The notes: generated by a model from the letters alone, not told the origin. A DNA stretch of 64,000 nt from Apilactobacillus nanyangensis (GCF_016861915.1 NZ_BOLX01000005.1:1-64000), one strand, 5' to 3'. Numbered from the stretch's first letter, positions 1 through 8,017 are shown. Translations and numbers: made by a program.

Positions 1-88
1 GTCACCGGTTGAATACCGGATCAATTCCTCCCAGAAAATAGCATAACCATCTTCCAATTTTAGGGGTTCAGGTCACAGTCCTTTTTAT
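1..88. other. Unassigned left-edge sequence
   Basis: No complete gene is visible. On the minus strand one frame reads LEDGYAIFWEELIRYSTGD off the window edge, and GGGAGGAA lies in the same stretch, so a minus-strand gene or the end of an insertion element may continue outside the window. I cannot identify it. Confidence 0.2.
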
Positions 89-274
89 TTATTTAGTAGT
101 GTTGGTATTATTAGTTGTTTGGCTTGTGTTAGTAGTTGTGTTTTGCTTTGGTGTAAATGTTTGGCGGAAAATCCAACCGTTTAGTGCTGGTGCGTAGTCG
201 TAAACCTTGTAGTTGCCAAGTTTTGGATTGTATTCGTACCATATTAACCGCAAATTAGATGTTTTTCTACTTCT
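89..274 (-). pseudogene. C-terminal remnant of an unidentified, probably secreted protein
   Basis: A minus-strand open frame of about 61 codons ends at a TAA at 91-89 and is cut upstream by a TGA at 277-275. No start codon with a ribosome binding site is visible. The peptide has an aromatic, repeat-like core (WYEYNPKLGNYKVYDYAP, then NGWIFRQTFTPKQ) and an Asn/Thr-rich tail, as often seen at the C-terminus of exported lactobacillar proteins. I read it as the tail of a decayed surface-protein gene, but the family is not recognised and the fragment is short. Confidence 0.35.
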
Positions 275-305
275 TCATGAAAATGTCATTTTTTTAATTT
301 TTCGG

Positions 306-353
306 GTTACATTTGTAGACAAAGGTGAACAGTTTTGATATATTTTATATCAA
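306..353 (+). promoter_or_regulatory. CopY-type box and a perfect palindrome upstream of the YdhK-like gene
   Basis: TACATTTGTA at 308-317 fits the CopY operator core TACA-N2-TGTA and is flanked by GT and AC, as in the extended consensus. A second perfect palindrome, TTGATATA-TTT-TATATCAA, lies at 335-353. Both are within 95 bases of the start codon at 399. CopY control is inferred from the motif; no copY gene lies in the window. Confidence 0.5.
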
Positions 354-398
354 GCAAGATTAATTAATGTAAAACACATTTTATAAGGGGTGCCAACA

Positions 399-1133
399 AT
401 GAAGAAAAGAAACATTATTACTTCTCTTTCTGTAGCTGCATTATCACTATCATTATTATCTGGTGTAGCAGCTAATGCTGATTCAATGAGTAACATGCAC
501 GACATGTCATCAATGAAGATGGCGAAGAAGTCTACCAAGAAAACTACTAAGAAGAGTTCAAAGAAGTCTTCAATGAAAATGACTAAGAAGTCATCAAAGA
601 AGAAGGCTGCAAGCAAGAAGTCAACTATGAAGATGAGCAAAAAATCTTCAAAGAAAATGAGCATGAAACACTCAATGAAGAGTGGCATGATGATGGACGG
701 CTTAGAAATGAACATGAATTCTAAGCTACCAAAGGGCTTGAAGAAAGCTACACATACTAAATTCCATGTCGGCCAAAAAGTTACACTTAAGGCTAAGCAT
801 ATGGAAGGTATGTACAATGCTAAGGCTACTGTAGCTGGTGTATACAAGACTAACTTATACGAAATTGATTTCATGCCAACTAATGGTGGCAAGATGGTTA
901 AGAACCACAAATGGGTAGTATCAAGCGAATTAAAAGCTAAGGGTGCCCTAAAAGCTGGTAAAAAAGTAACTGTTTTAGCAGATCACATGTACGACATGAA
1001 GGGTGCTAAGGGTAAAATTGTTAAGGTTCACAAAGGACCTGCTTACGTAGTTACTTTCAAGGATACTAAGACTCACATGGTTATGAAGAACCACAAGTGG
1101 TTAACTCAACAAGAACTAAAAGCAATTAAGTAA
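399..1133 (+). CDS. Secreted Met/His/Lys-rich protein with two YdhK/DUF1541 domains
   Basis: A 244-residue exported protein. The ATG at 399 is preceded by AAGGGG eight bases upstream; a GTG at 390 in the same frame is less likely. A signal peptide runs to about residue 27 (VAANA then D). Residues 28 to about 105 are a low-complexity stretch rich in Lys, Ser and Met with MxxM and HxxM spacing and an MMM run. Two tandem YdhK (DUF1541) domains follow, each with a VGxKVTLKAxHMxGM-like start and ending in KNHKW. YdhK proteins occur in Firmicutes, often near copper or heavy-metal genes. With the upstream CopY-like box I infer an extracytoplasmic copper-binding role. The binding chemistry is not shown by sequence alone. 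Confidence 0.8.
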   Translation: MKKRNIITSLSVAALSLSLLSGVAANADSMSNMHDMSSMKMAKKSTKKTTKKSSKKSSMKMTKKSSKKKAASKKSTMKMSKKSSKKMSMKHSMKSGMMMDGLEMNMNSKLPKGLKKATHTKFHVGQKVTLKAKHMEGMYNAKATVAGVYKTNLYEIDFMPTNGGKMVKNHKWVVSSELKAKGALKAGKKVTVLADHMYDMKGAKGKIVKVHKGPAYVVTFKDTKTHMVMKNHKWLTQQELKAIK

Positions 1134-1138
1134 TAACA

Positions 1139-1170
1139 AAAAGGCCTGACGAATGTCAGGTCTTTTTGTT
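1139..1170. terminator. Bidirectional terminator
   Basis: The stem GGCCTGAC / GTCAGGTC closes on GAAT and is flanked by A and T runs on both sides, so it can end the YdhK-like gene and the convergent TauE gene. Confidence 0.8.
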
Positions 1171-1923
1171 TTATAGTAATGATTTAATTCCAAGTAGAAG
1201 TGCTAGTAGTCCAATGAATGGTTTTATATACTTACTAGCTGAGCTTTTAGCAAGACTACCGGATAGCATGGTTGCGATGATTGCCCCAATAATGGCCCCA
1301 ATCGTTAGTGGTAATCCAGCAGCCCAATCAATTGAACCACCAGCTAAATGAAGCAACATACCAATTGTTGACATGAATGCTAGTACATAAGTTGATGTAG
1401 CTGTAGCGTTGAAAGTTTCCAATCCTAAAATAAATAATCCGGTGGTGATTGCTGCCCCACCGCTCATTCCAGCGACTCCAACTAAAAGGCCGGCTAAACA
1501 TCCATATAGGGATGCTTTTAAGCGATCATTGTTATTGTTATCAATTTGGATTTCAGATTTTGGTTTACTCTTTGTGAACATTTTGGCTCCTAAAGCAATC
1601 ATAATTAATCCAATAATCCATTTGTAGAAAGAATCGGGGATGAAACGTGATATAATTGAACCAACAATCACTGAGGGAATGGCAGCGAACAACATTTGAT
1701 TCCCAATTTTGACATCAATTTTCCCCTGACGGTAGTAGGTGATTGCCCCAATGATTAGTGGTGGTAAACTGATGACAAGAGATGTTGAAGCAGCGCTGGC
1801 AGCGTTGATGCCGATTACTCCGGTTAAAATACCTAGGTAAATGGCACCACCTCCTCCGCCTAGTAGGATGGTTATGATTCCAACGATAATTCCAAATATG
1901 GCTAATAAAATAATAGTAGACAT
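1171..1923 (-). CDS. TauE/SafE-family anion exporter
   Basis: A hydrophobic protein of 250 residues with about eight membrane helices in two halves, each containing a glycine-rich segment (GGGGGAIYLGILTGV near the N-terminus; GVAGMSGGAAITTGL near the middle) typical of TauE/SafE permeases (DUF81). The family moves sulfite, sulfoacetate or other small anions; the substrate here is unknown. The ATG at 1923 is nine bases from AAAGG; an in-frame ATG at 1929 is too close to that site. It is divergent from the TetR-family gene at 2037 and shares with it a region carrying palindromes, so it is the likely target of that regulator. Confidence 0.85.
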   Translation of the reverse strand: MSTIILLAIFGIIVGIITILLGGGGGAIYLGILTGVIGINAASAASTSLVISLPPLIIGAITYYRQGKIDVKIGNQMLFAAIPSVIVGSIISRFIPDSFYKWIIGLIMIALGAKMFTKSKPKSEIQIDNNNNDRLKASLYGCLAGLLVGVAGMSGGAAITTGLFILGLETFNATATSTYVLAFMSTIGMLLHLAGGSIDWAAGLPLTIGAIIGAIIATMLSGSLAKSSASKYIKPFIGLLALLLGIKSLL

Positions 1924-1973
1924 GTTCATAATCCTTTCTAATTTTAGTTGTTTGATTTTTCTTTTTTTATTAA

Positions 1974-2010
1974 TTACAATATGTAATTATATCATTCAAT
2001 ATGTAACTAT
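1974..2010. promoter_or_regulatory. Tandem operators between tauE and tetR
   Basis: A perfect palindrome ATTACA-ATA-TGTAAT lies at 1974-1988. The core CAATATGTAAYTAT occurs at 1977-1990 and again at 1997-2010, exactly 20 bases apart, placing both on the same helix face. A TetR-family dimer site is the simplest reading. Confidence 0.55.
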
Positions 2011-2036
2011 CAATTTTTATGCTCGGAGGCATTCAT

Positions 2037-2594
2037 ATGAGAACAGCCACAATTTCAAAACAAGAAATAATTAAAACCGCAATTATAATGATCGAAAATG
2101 GCGATAAACTAACCTTTTCAACAATTTCTCGAAAAATGAAGATTACATCTCAATCTTTATATAACTACTTTAAAAATCAAGAGGAATTAGAGTATGTCAT
2201 TGTAGGAACGGTCGTTTCTTTAGCTTGTAAAATGGCATTCACTAAAAATTTTGGCAAGAGTGGACGTGAAGGAGTCATCTCGTTATCCCTTACGTTTAGA
2301 AAAATGGGAGTAAGACATATCAATTTAGCTCAATTTGTTATCTCACATCATCGTACGAATCAATATCAAATAGTCACGGATGCATTTAATGAATTAAAGA
2401 GCTTGCTAGAGAGAATGCTCGAAAATTATTTGGATAATGAGAAGATAATCAAAGCCAGTCGTTTAATTAGAAATTTAGTCGTTGGCGATATTTTAAACGT
2501 AGGAACTGGATGGTTTAAGAGTCCAGAGGTAACAGCAGAATCGAGTTTTATTGAAATGCTTGATCTTAGCCTAACGGCTTTAAGAAATTCATAA
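2037..2594 (+). CDS. TetR/AcrR-family transcriptional regulator
   Basis: A 185-residue regulator. The N-terminal 50 residues form a TetR helix-turn-helix (SKQEIIKTAIIMIENG, then FSTISRKMKITSQSLYNYFKNQEEL). The C-terminal ligand and dimer domain is all-helical and not assignable to a subfamily by eye. The ATG at 2037 has GGAGG seven bases upstream; an in-frame ATG at 2019 lies before that site and is rejected. It is divergent from a TauE/SafE exporter, with paired palindromes between them, so local autoregulation and control of the exporter are likely. The effector is unknown. Confidence 0.85.
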   Translation: MRTATISKQEIIKTAIIMIENGDKLTFSTISRKMKITSQSLYNYFKNQEELEYVIVGTVVSLACKMAFTKNFGKSGREGVISLSLTFRKMGVRHINLAQFVISHHRTNQYQIVTDAFNELKSLLERMLENYLDNEKIIKASRLIRNLVVGDILNVGTGWFKSPEVTAESSFIEMLDLSLTALRNS

Positions 2595-2693
2595 ATCGCT
2601 TATTTTATTTAAAAAATCAATTTATTTTTTAAGTAATTTGGATTATATTTGTTATTATATATTCAGAGTGTTTTTTAGAAAGGATACATAATA

Positions 2694-3398
2694 ATGAAAA
2701 AATTTACCGCTTGGGTAAAACATTGGTACAGATACAAGACTGATGAACCATATATCATTGCTGCAGCAATCATTGGTGCGCTTAGTCTATTGGGATCAAT
2801 TGCTTTAGACCACAAAAAGAGATTTTACGTGTACGTTTTAATTCTAATTTTAATTGCTATTTGGGCACTATTCAGAAGTGTTACCTTTAAGAAGAACTAT
2901 GTTCGTCAATTTGTTGATGAAAATAAGTTTGAGGGCAAGAACAAGGGATTAGATGTAGGTACTGGTACAGGATACGCTTTAATTAAGCTAGCCCGTGACA
3001 CTAAACTAAATAGAGTTTACGGTGTTGAAGACAAGTACCAATACACTATCAATCGCCTTGAAAAGAATGCTTACTTGGAAAACGTTAAAGATCGTATTGA
3101 AATCACTACTGCTGATATCGAGAACTTACCATTTGATGACAAGGAATTTGATGTTATCACTGCTGTTTCAGCCAACGGTAACCAATTAAGTACTCCTAAA
3201 AAGTCAGTATATGCAGATATCGCTTTCGAGATTGCTCGTGTAATTTCTGACAACGGAACAATCTTTATGGTGAACACTCCTCGTATGACCAAGAAATATG
3301 CTATTGAATTTGAAAATAGAGGATTGAAAGTTGAATACATGCACAGAAGATTCGAACGTTTCTTCTTCCTACGTGCAATTAAAGTAACCAACAAATAA
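2694..3398 (+). CDS. Membrane-anchored class I SAM-dependent methyltransferase
   Basis: A 234-residue protein. Two membrane helices occupy residues about 20-38 and 44-60. A Rossmann-fold methyltransferase domain follows, with motif I LDVGTGTGY at residues 86-94 and an acidic residue after the second strand (GVEDKY). The later FDVITAVSAN segment matches the post-II region of ubiE-like methyltransferases. The anchor suggests a membrane-associated or lipid substrate, but the substrate is not identifiable. AGAAAGGA precedes the ATG, and a terminator follows directly. It stands alone between convergent and divergent neighbours. Confidence 0.8.
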   Translation: MKKFTAWVKHWYRYKTDEPYIIAAAIIGALSLLGSIALDHKKRFYVYVLILILIAIWALFRSVTFKKNYVRQFVDENKFEGKNKGLDVGTGTGYALIKLARDTKLNRVYGVEDKYQYTINRLEKNAYLENVKDRIEITTADIENLPFDDKEFDVITAVSANGNQLSTPKKSVYADIAFEIARVISDNGTIFMVNTPRMTKKYAIEFENRGLKVEYMHRRFERFFFLRAIKVTNK

Positions 3399-3432
3399 AA
3401 AAAGCCGACCTAGTTAAGGTCGACTTTTTATT
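3399..3432. terminator. Bidirectional terminator
   Basis: The stem GCCGACCT / AGGTCGAC with A/T runs on both sides separates two convergent genes. Confidence 0.75.
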
Positions 3433-3436
3433 TTGT

Positions 3437-4165
3437 TTAGAAATGGTGAACACGGTTGAAGAAGTCAACGAATAGTTGGTTTTCTTCATCGTATTGATCC
3501 CACATGTTTTCTGGGTGCCATTGGACACATTGAATGGATTGGTCATCATTTTCTAGACCTTCAATCATTCCATCATCTGCACGAGCAACGACGTGTAGTC
3601 CTTCGGCAACATCCTTAGCAGCTTCATGGTGGAATGAGTTAACGAAAGCTCGCTTACCAAAAGTCTTTGCTAATAATGAATCTTCATCAATGTTGATGTG
3701 GTGCACTGGTGAATATCCAATCGCTTTTTGTTCGTGTTGTAATTGAGGTAATCCGTTTTGTGGGGTGAATTGAGCGCCAATGTCTTGGTATAAGCTTCCA
3801 CCCATTGCAACGTTTACGATTTGTAATCCACGGCAAATTGCTAAGATTGGCTTGTGCATTCTAATTGCTTGTTTTACTAATGCTAGTTCAAATTCATCTC
3901 TGGCTTCAAATGTACGACCAATTTGAGCAATTGGTTCTTCGCCATAATACTTAGGCAATACATCTGGACCACCGGTGAAGATAACTCCATCGACAGTTTC
4001 TAATAATTCGGCAGCCATGCTTGGCTTTCCAACTGGAAAGATAACTGGAGTGATGTTGTTTTCTAGTAAACAGTTCATCAAAGTCCTTTGGGCAAAATGA
4101 CCTTCTCTTTGACGGAAGGGTTCATCTTGGCTAAAGATGATGTCTGATGTAACTCCAATACGCAT
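3437..4165 (-). CDS. Gamma-glutamyl-gamma-aminobutyrate hydrolase-like class I amidotransferase (peptidase C26)
   Basis: A 242-residue single-domain glutamine amidotransferase-like hydrolase. Visible motifs are the oxyanion strand (VIFTGGPDVLP, residues about 61-71), the nucleophile elbow ICRGLQ with Cys111, and the C-terminal catalytic pair QWHPE near residue 220. This pattern is PuuD/peptidase C26, which cleaves gamma-glutamyl bonds such as gamma-glutamyl-GABA. The ATG at 4165 is nine bases from AGGGA; the in-frame ATG at 4174 abuts that site and is less likely. There are no putrescine-pathway neighbours, so the physiological substrate is open. Confidence 0.85.
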   Translation of the reverse strand: MRIGVTSDIIFSQDEPFRQREGHFAQRTLMNCLLENNITPVIFPVGKPSMAAELLETVDGVIFTGGPDVLPKYYGEEPIAQIGRTFEARDEFELALVKQAIRMHKPILAICRGLQIVNVAMGGSLYQDIGAQFTPQNGLPQLQHEQKAIGYSPVHHINIDEDSLLAKTFGKRAFVNSFHHEAAKDVAEGLHVVARADDGMIEGLENDDQSIQCVQWHPENMWDQYDEENQLFVDFFNRVHHF

Positions 4166-4350
4166 ATGAATCATTCCCTTTTTAAAATATAGTGATAATA
4201 TAGCTATTCTATCATTTTATTTTATAATTGCCACTTATAATCATTAGTGCACGATATTTTCAATTGCGTTGGCTTTTTAGATGTGCTATGTTTGATAACA
4301 TATTGTGGAAAATTATGTTGGATAGTTTTCAAACGAGGGGATGAATTTTT

Positions 4351-5973
4351 ATGAAGTTCAAGTCAATTGTAAAACTAGGTGTAGTCGCTTTTGCTGCGAC
4401 AATGGTGCTTGCCGCTTGCGGTAAAACATCAGATAAGACATCTAGAACAGATTCATTGAATTGGATGAGTAATACAACATTAACCACCTTGGATCCATCT
4501 AAGGCCGTTGATGTTACAAGTGATCAAGTTTTATATAACGCAATGCGTGGTCTAGTAACTCCTGACAAGGGAAATAAGATTGACCTAGCAATTGCTAAGG
4601 ACTACAAGATTACTAATGGTGGAAAGACTTACACTTTCACCTTAAGAAACACTAAGTGGAGCAATGGTAAGAAGGTTACTGCCGGTGATTTTGAATACGG
4701 AATCAAACGTAGTGCTGATCCTAAGACTGCTTCACAAATGGCATACTACATGGCCAATATTATGAACTACGATAAGGTGAAGACTGGTGCAATGTCAGCT
4801 GATAAGTTGGGTGTTAAGGCAATTGGCGACAACAAGTTGCAAATTACGTTGACTAAGCCCCAAGCTGATTTTCTAAATGTCTTAGCATTACCTGTCTTTT
4901 ACCCACAACAAAAGTCATTCGTTGAAAAGTATGGTACTGCCTACGGAACAACTTCTGACAAGATGGTATACGACGGACCATTTGCCGTTACCAACTGGAA
5001 AGGTAGTAATGACGCTTGGACTCTATCTAAGAACAAAGATTACTACGACAATAAAAATGTGAAATTAAAGACAATTAACTATTCAGTGATTAAGGACCCA
5101 CAAACAGCATTGGATGAATACCAATCAGGCAAGTTGGATCAAACACTATTAGCTGGCAAACAACAAGTTAACAGTTACAAGAACAACAAAGACTTTGTGA
5201 ACCACAAGCAATTCATGGTTCAATACCTTTCAATTAACCAAAAGAATGTTCCAGCTCTAAAGAACAAGAACCTAAGAAAGGCATTATCATTAGCAATTAA
5301 TAGAGAAGAACTAACTCAAAACGTCCTAGGTGACGGTTCATTTGCTGCTAGGGGATTGGTTCCAGATACTTTAGCATACATGAACGGTAAAGACTTCAAC
5401 GACTATGCGACTGTTAAGGATGCTACCACTGGTGACATGGCCAAAGCTAAGCAACTATGGGCTAAGGGACTAAAGGAAATTGGCAAGAGTTCAGTATCAA
5501 TTTCAATCATGAACAACAACGACCAAACTAGTCGTGCTGTAACTGAATTTTTACAAACTGAATTAGATAAACTTCCAGGATTGAAGGTAAGCGCACAAAT
5601 CTTACCTAACAACGTTGCTTCTGGTCGTTCACTAAAATCAGACTATGAACTTTCAGTTTCAGGTTGGGATCCATCAATTAGTGACCCAATCTCACCACTA
5701 CAAACTAAGGTATCAACTAGTCCAATTAACACTTCTAAATGGGGGAACTCAATGTATGATATGTACATTGATCGTTCCAACAACGAAGATGCTAATAACA
5801 AGGACAAACGTTTCTTTGATTTAGTTAACGCGCAAAGAGTAATTCTAAATGATCAAGGTATTATTCCATTGATTCAAAAGGCTCAACCAGAATTAATGAA
5901 GACCAATATTCATGGTGTTAAGTACCTAGGAAATGGACCAGTTTGGGACTTTTCTCACGCTTACATCAAATAA
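4351..5973 (+). CDS. Oligopeptide-binding lipoprotein (OppA family), copy 1
   Basis: A 540-residue extracytoplasmic solute-binding protein. The lipobox LAAC gives a lipidated Cys23. The rest is an SBP family 5 fold, with TLDPSKAVD near the mature N-terminus, KDYKITNGGKTYTFTLR, and the family block LRKALSLAINREEL in the middle. Family members deliver oligopeptides to OppBCDF permeases. No permease or ATPase genes are adjacent, so this is an orphan receptor that must use a transporter encoded elsewhere. It is followed by its own terminator and then by a close paralog with separate regulation. A TTGCGT-N17-TATGTT promoter candidate lies at 4264-4292. Confidence 0.92.
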   Translation: MKFKSIVKLGVVAFAATMVLAACGKTSDKTSRTDSLNWMSNTTLTTLDPSKAVDVTSDQVLYNAMRGLVTPDKGNKIDLAIAKDYKITNGGKTYTFTLRNTKWSNGKKVTAGDFEYGIKRSADPKTASQMAYYMANIMNYDKVKTGAMSADKLGVKAIGDNKLQITLTKPQADFLNVLALPVFYPQQKSFVEKYGTAYGTTSDKMVYDGPFAVTNWKGSNDAWTLSKNKDYYDNKNVKLKTINYSVIKDPQTALDEYQSGKLDQTLLAGKQQVNSYKNNKDFVNHKQFMVQYLSINQKNVPALKNKNLRKALSLAINREELTQNVLGDGSFAARGLVPDTLAYMNGKDFNDYATVKDATTGDMAKAKQLWAKGLKEIGKSSVSISIMNNNDQTSRAVTEFLQTELDKLPGLKVSAQILPNNVASGRSLKSDYELSVSGWDPSISDPISPLQTKVSTSPINTSKWGNSMYDMYIDRSNNEDANNKDKRFFDLVNAQRVILNDQGIIPLIQKAQPELMKTNIHGVKYLGNGPVWDFSHAYIK

Positions 5974-5979
5974 ATCACG

Positions 5980-6010
5980 AAAACCACCAATTTTTTTGGT
6001 GGTTTTTATT
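5980..6010 (+). terminator. Rho-independent terminator of oppA copy 1
   Basis: The stem AAAACCACCAA / TTGGTGGTTTT with a T-rich loop and tail lies directly after the stop codon. Confidence 0.8.
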
Positions 6011-6097
6011 TTGGCTAAAATCCCGGCGTGACTTACTTTTTGATAGTTTTTAAAACTAAAGTACGGGTTTGAAATAAAAAATCCTGAGTATTTGGGG

Positions 6098-6126
6098 TTG
6101 CTAAAAATTTCATTCGGATGTATTAT
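6098..6126 (+). promoter_or_regulatory. Promoter of the Cys leader / oppA copy 2 unit
   Basis: TTGCTA at 6098-6103 and TATTAT at 6121-6126 are separated by 17 bases. Transcription would start near 6133, only a few bases before the leader ORF's ribosome binding site at 6141, as expected for a leader-peptide transcript. Confidence 0.6.
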
Positions 6127-6151
6127 TCTTATAAATTATAAGGAGGGGTTC

Positions 6152-6226
6152 ATGATGAAGATGTTTAACAAAGAACAAATGTGTTGTTGTCATTATCGAA
6201 GCATGAACTCTATTCTTATTTTCTAA
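6152..6226 (+). CDS. Short Cys-rich leader peptide
   Basis: A 24-codon ORF (or 23 from the second ATG at 6155) with a very strong ribosome binding site, AGGAGGGG at 6141-6148. Three consecutive TGT codons followed by CAT give the run MCCCHYRSMN. The codon run lies early in a short ORF, close to a promoter and just ahead of an intrinsic terminator, which is the layout of ribosome-mediated attenuators. The inferred signal is charged Cys-tRNA: stalling at the Cys codons would change folding of the downstream hairpin and let transcription enter the second oppA gene. GTTCATG near the start can pair with CATGAAC at about 6203. I know of no name for this peptide. Confidence 0.65.
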   Translation: MMKMFNKEQMCCCHYRSMNSILIF

Positions 6227-6257
6227 TCAAGAAAACGTTTTTTAATTAGATTATAAC

Positions 6258-6310
6258 AGGGTGTCATGGTTCGGCTTTTTAGCGTAGAATCATGACACCC
6301 TTTTTCTTTT
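6258..6310 (+). terminator. Candidate attenuator hairpin upstream of oppA copy 2
   Basis: AGGGTGTCATG at 6258-6268 pairs perfectly with CATGACACCCT at 6291-6301, with further inner pairing (GTTC with GAAT, GGCT with AGC), followed by a T-rich run. It lies between the leader ORF and the oppA start, so it must be read through for oppA expression. Confidence 0.7.
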
Positions 6311-6361
6311 TTTAGATGGCCATCTATATAAAGAGTACTTATTAAATAAAGGAGTATGGAT

Positions 6362-7978
6362 ATGAAGAAGTCACGGATATTATCAATTGTTTTAACCACA
6401 GCGTTATTAGGTTTGGTATTAACCGCTTGTGGTAAGAGTCAATCAAGCAACAAGAAAAATCTAAACTGGACTACAAACGCTTCAATTGCTTCACTTGATC
6501 CATCAAAGGCTGTTGATACTAACACTCAACAAGCCGTTTATAATGCTTTTTCTGGTTTAGTATCACCAGATGGTAGCAACAAGGTTCGTCTAGCAACTGC
6601 CAAGAGTTACCACGTTTCAAAGGATGGAAAGACATACACATTTGAATTGAAACACACTAAATGGAGTAACGGACAAGAATTAACCGCTAAGGATTTTGAA
6701 TACGGAATCAAGCGTAGTGCTGATCCAAAGACTGCCTCACAACAAGCTTACTACATGGCTAATATTGAAAACTATACTGCCATTTCTAAATCACAACTAT
6801 CACCAGATAAGTTAGGGGTAAAGGCAATTGGTAAGTACAAACTACAAATCAAGTTAATTAAGCCACAACCATACTTCTTGAACTTATTAGTATTACCAAT
6901 ATTCTACCCACAATCAGAAAGTACTGTTAAGAAATACGGTAAGAGCTACGGAACTACAAGTAGCAAAATGCTATACAACGGTGCATTCAAGATTACCAAC
7001 TGGACCGGTACTAATGATTCGTGGACTTTAACTAAGAACAAGGAATACTACAATGCTGACAAGACAAAATTAGACAGCATCAAGTACACGGTTATTAAGG
7101 ACCCACAAACTGCTTTGAATGAATACCAAAGTGGTAAGTTAGATCAAACTACTTTAGTTGGTAAACAACAATACAACAGCTACAAGAACTCAAAGGACTT
7201 CCATTTGAGAAAGATTTACAGTGTAAGATACCTATCACTAAGTGATAAAAATGAACCAGCATTTAGAAATGTTAACATCAGAAAAGCTCTATCATTAATC
7301 ATCGATAGAAAAGAACTATTAAACGATGTTTTAGGTAACGGTTCAACTCAAGCGCGTGGAATTGTGCCAGATACTTTGGCATCACGTAACGGTAAGGACT
7401 TTAATGACTACGCTAGCGTTTCTGATGCAGTTAACGGTAACGTTGAACAAGCTAAGAAGCTATGGAAGAAGGGGCTAAGTGAAATCGGCAAGAAGAACTT
7501 AACCATCTCCATCAACAGTAACAATGGTGAAGATGCTAAGCCAATCGTTGAATTCATTCAAAACCGATTCTCCAAGCTACCAGGCCTAAAGGTTAACCTA
7601 ACATTACTTCCAAACACAGTTGCGACTGCTCGTTTCCTAAGCGGTCAATATCAAATTGCTGTGACAGGTTGGAGCCCATCAATCAGTGATCCAATCTCAC
7701 CTCTAAACATTAGATACTCAAATAATGCTATGAACACAGCTAAGTGGAGTAACTCTGAATACGACAAGTTAATTGATAAATCCAACGATGATGACGCTTT
7801 GAATCCAGCAAAACGTTGGAATGATTTAGTAGATGCACAAAAGGTGTTACTAAATGATCAAGGTTTAATTCCGCTATTCCAACCAGCACAAGCTGAATTA
7901 ATTAAGAGCGACATCCACGGTGTTCGTTTCTACGGAAATGGTCCAATTTGGGACTTCTCTGAAACATACGTAAAATAA
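6362..7978 (+). CDS. Oligopeptide-binding lipoprotein (OppA family), copy 2
   Basis: A 538-residue paralog of the gene at 4351, collinear over its length. The lipobox LTAC again gives Cys23. The SBP family 5 blocks are all present (SLDPSKAVD, the KTYTFELKHTKWSNG strand, IRKALSLIIDRKELL). The ATG at 6362 is seven bases from AAAGGAG; the in-frame ATG at 6356 is one base from that site. No opp permease genes are linked. The upstream Cys-codon leader and hairpin predict induction on cysteine limitation, so I infer a role in taking up Cys-containing peptides, perhaps glutathione-like. That preference is inferred from regulation only. Confidence 0.9.
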   Translation: MKKSRILSIVLTTALLGLVLTACGKSQSSNKKNLNWTTNASIASLDPSKAVDTNTQQAVYNAFSGLVSPDGSNKVRLATAKSYHVSKDGKTYTFELKHTKWSNGQELTAKDFEYGIKRSADPKTASQQAYYMANIENYTAISKSQLSPDKLGVKAIGKYKLQIKLIKPQPYFLNLLVLPIFYPQSESTVKKYGKSYGTTSSKMLYNGAFKITNWTGTNDSWTLTKNKEYYNADKTKLDSIKYTVIKDPQTALNEYQSGKLDQTTLVGKQQYNSYKNSKDFHLRKIYSVRYLSLSDKNEPAFRNVNIRKALSLIIDRKELLNDVLGNGSTQARGIVPDTLASRNGKDFNDYASVSDAVNGNVEQAKKLWKKGLSEIGKKNLTISINSNNGEDAKPIVEFIQNRFSKLPGLKVNLTLLPNTVATARFLSGQYQIAVTGWSPSISDPISPLNIRYSNNAMNTAKWSNSEYDKLIDKSNDDDALNPAKRWNDLVDAQKVLLNDQGLIPLFQPAQAELIKSDIHGVRFYGNGPIWDFSETYVK

Positions 7979-7984
7979 AAACTA

Positions 7985-8017
7985 AAAAAGAGACATCCAA
8001 AATGGATGTCTTTTTTG
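7985..8017 (+). terminator. Terminator of oppA copy 2
   Basis: The stem AGACATCC / GGATGTCT with loop AAAAT and a T6 tail lies just after the stop codon. Confidence 0.8.

Noticed and set aside
1-88. Possible insertion-sequence terminus on the minus strand
   Set aside because: The edge sequence is too short to show a matching inverted repeat, target duplication or transposase; only a weak resemblance remains.
350-910. A 186-codon minus-strand ORF opposite the YdhK-like gene
   Set aside because: Its Phe/Leu/Ile-rich composition is the mirror of Lys/Met-rich codons on the plus strand; it has no ribosome binding site, and the plus-strand protein has a signal peptide and known domains.
6229-6244. 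AGAAAACGTTTTTT as a CcpA cre site
   Set aside because: The core AAAACGTTTT is palindromic, but both outer TG/CA positions of the cre consensus are wrong.
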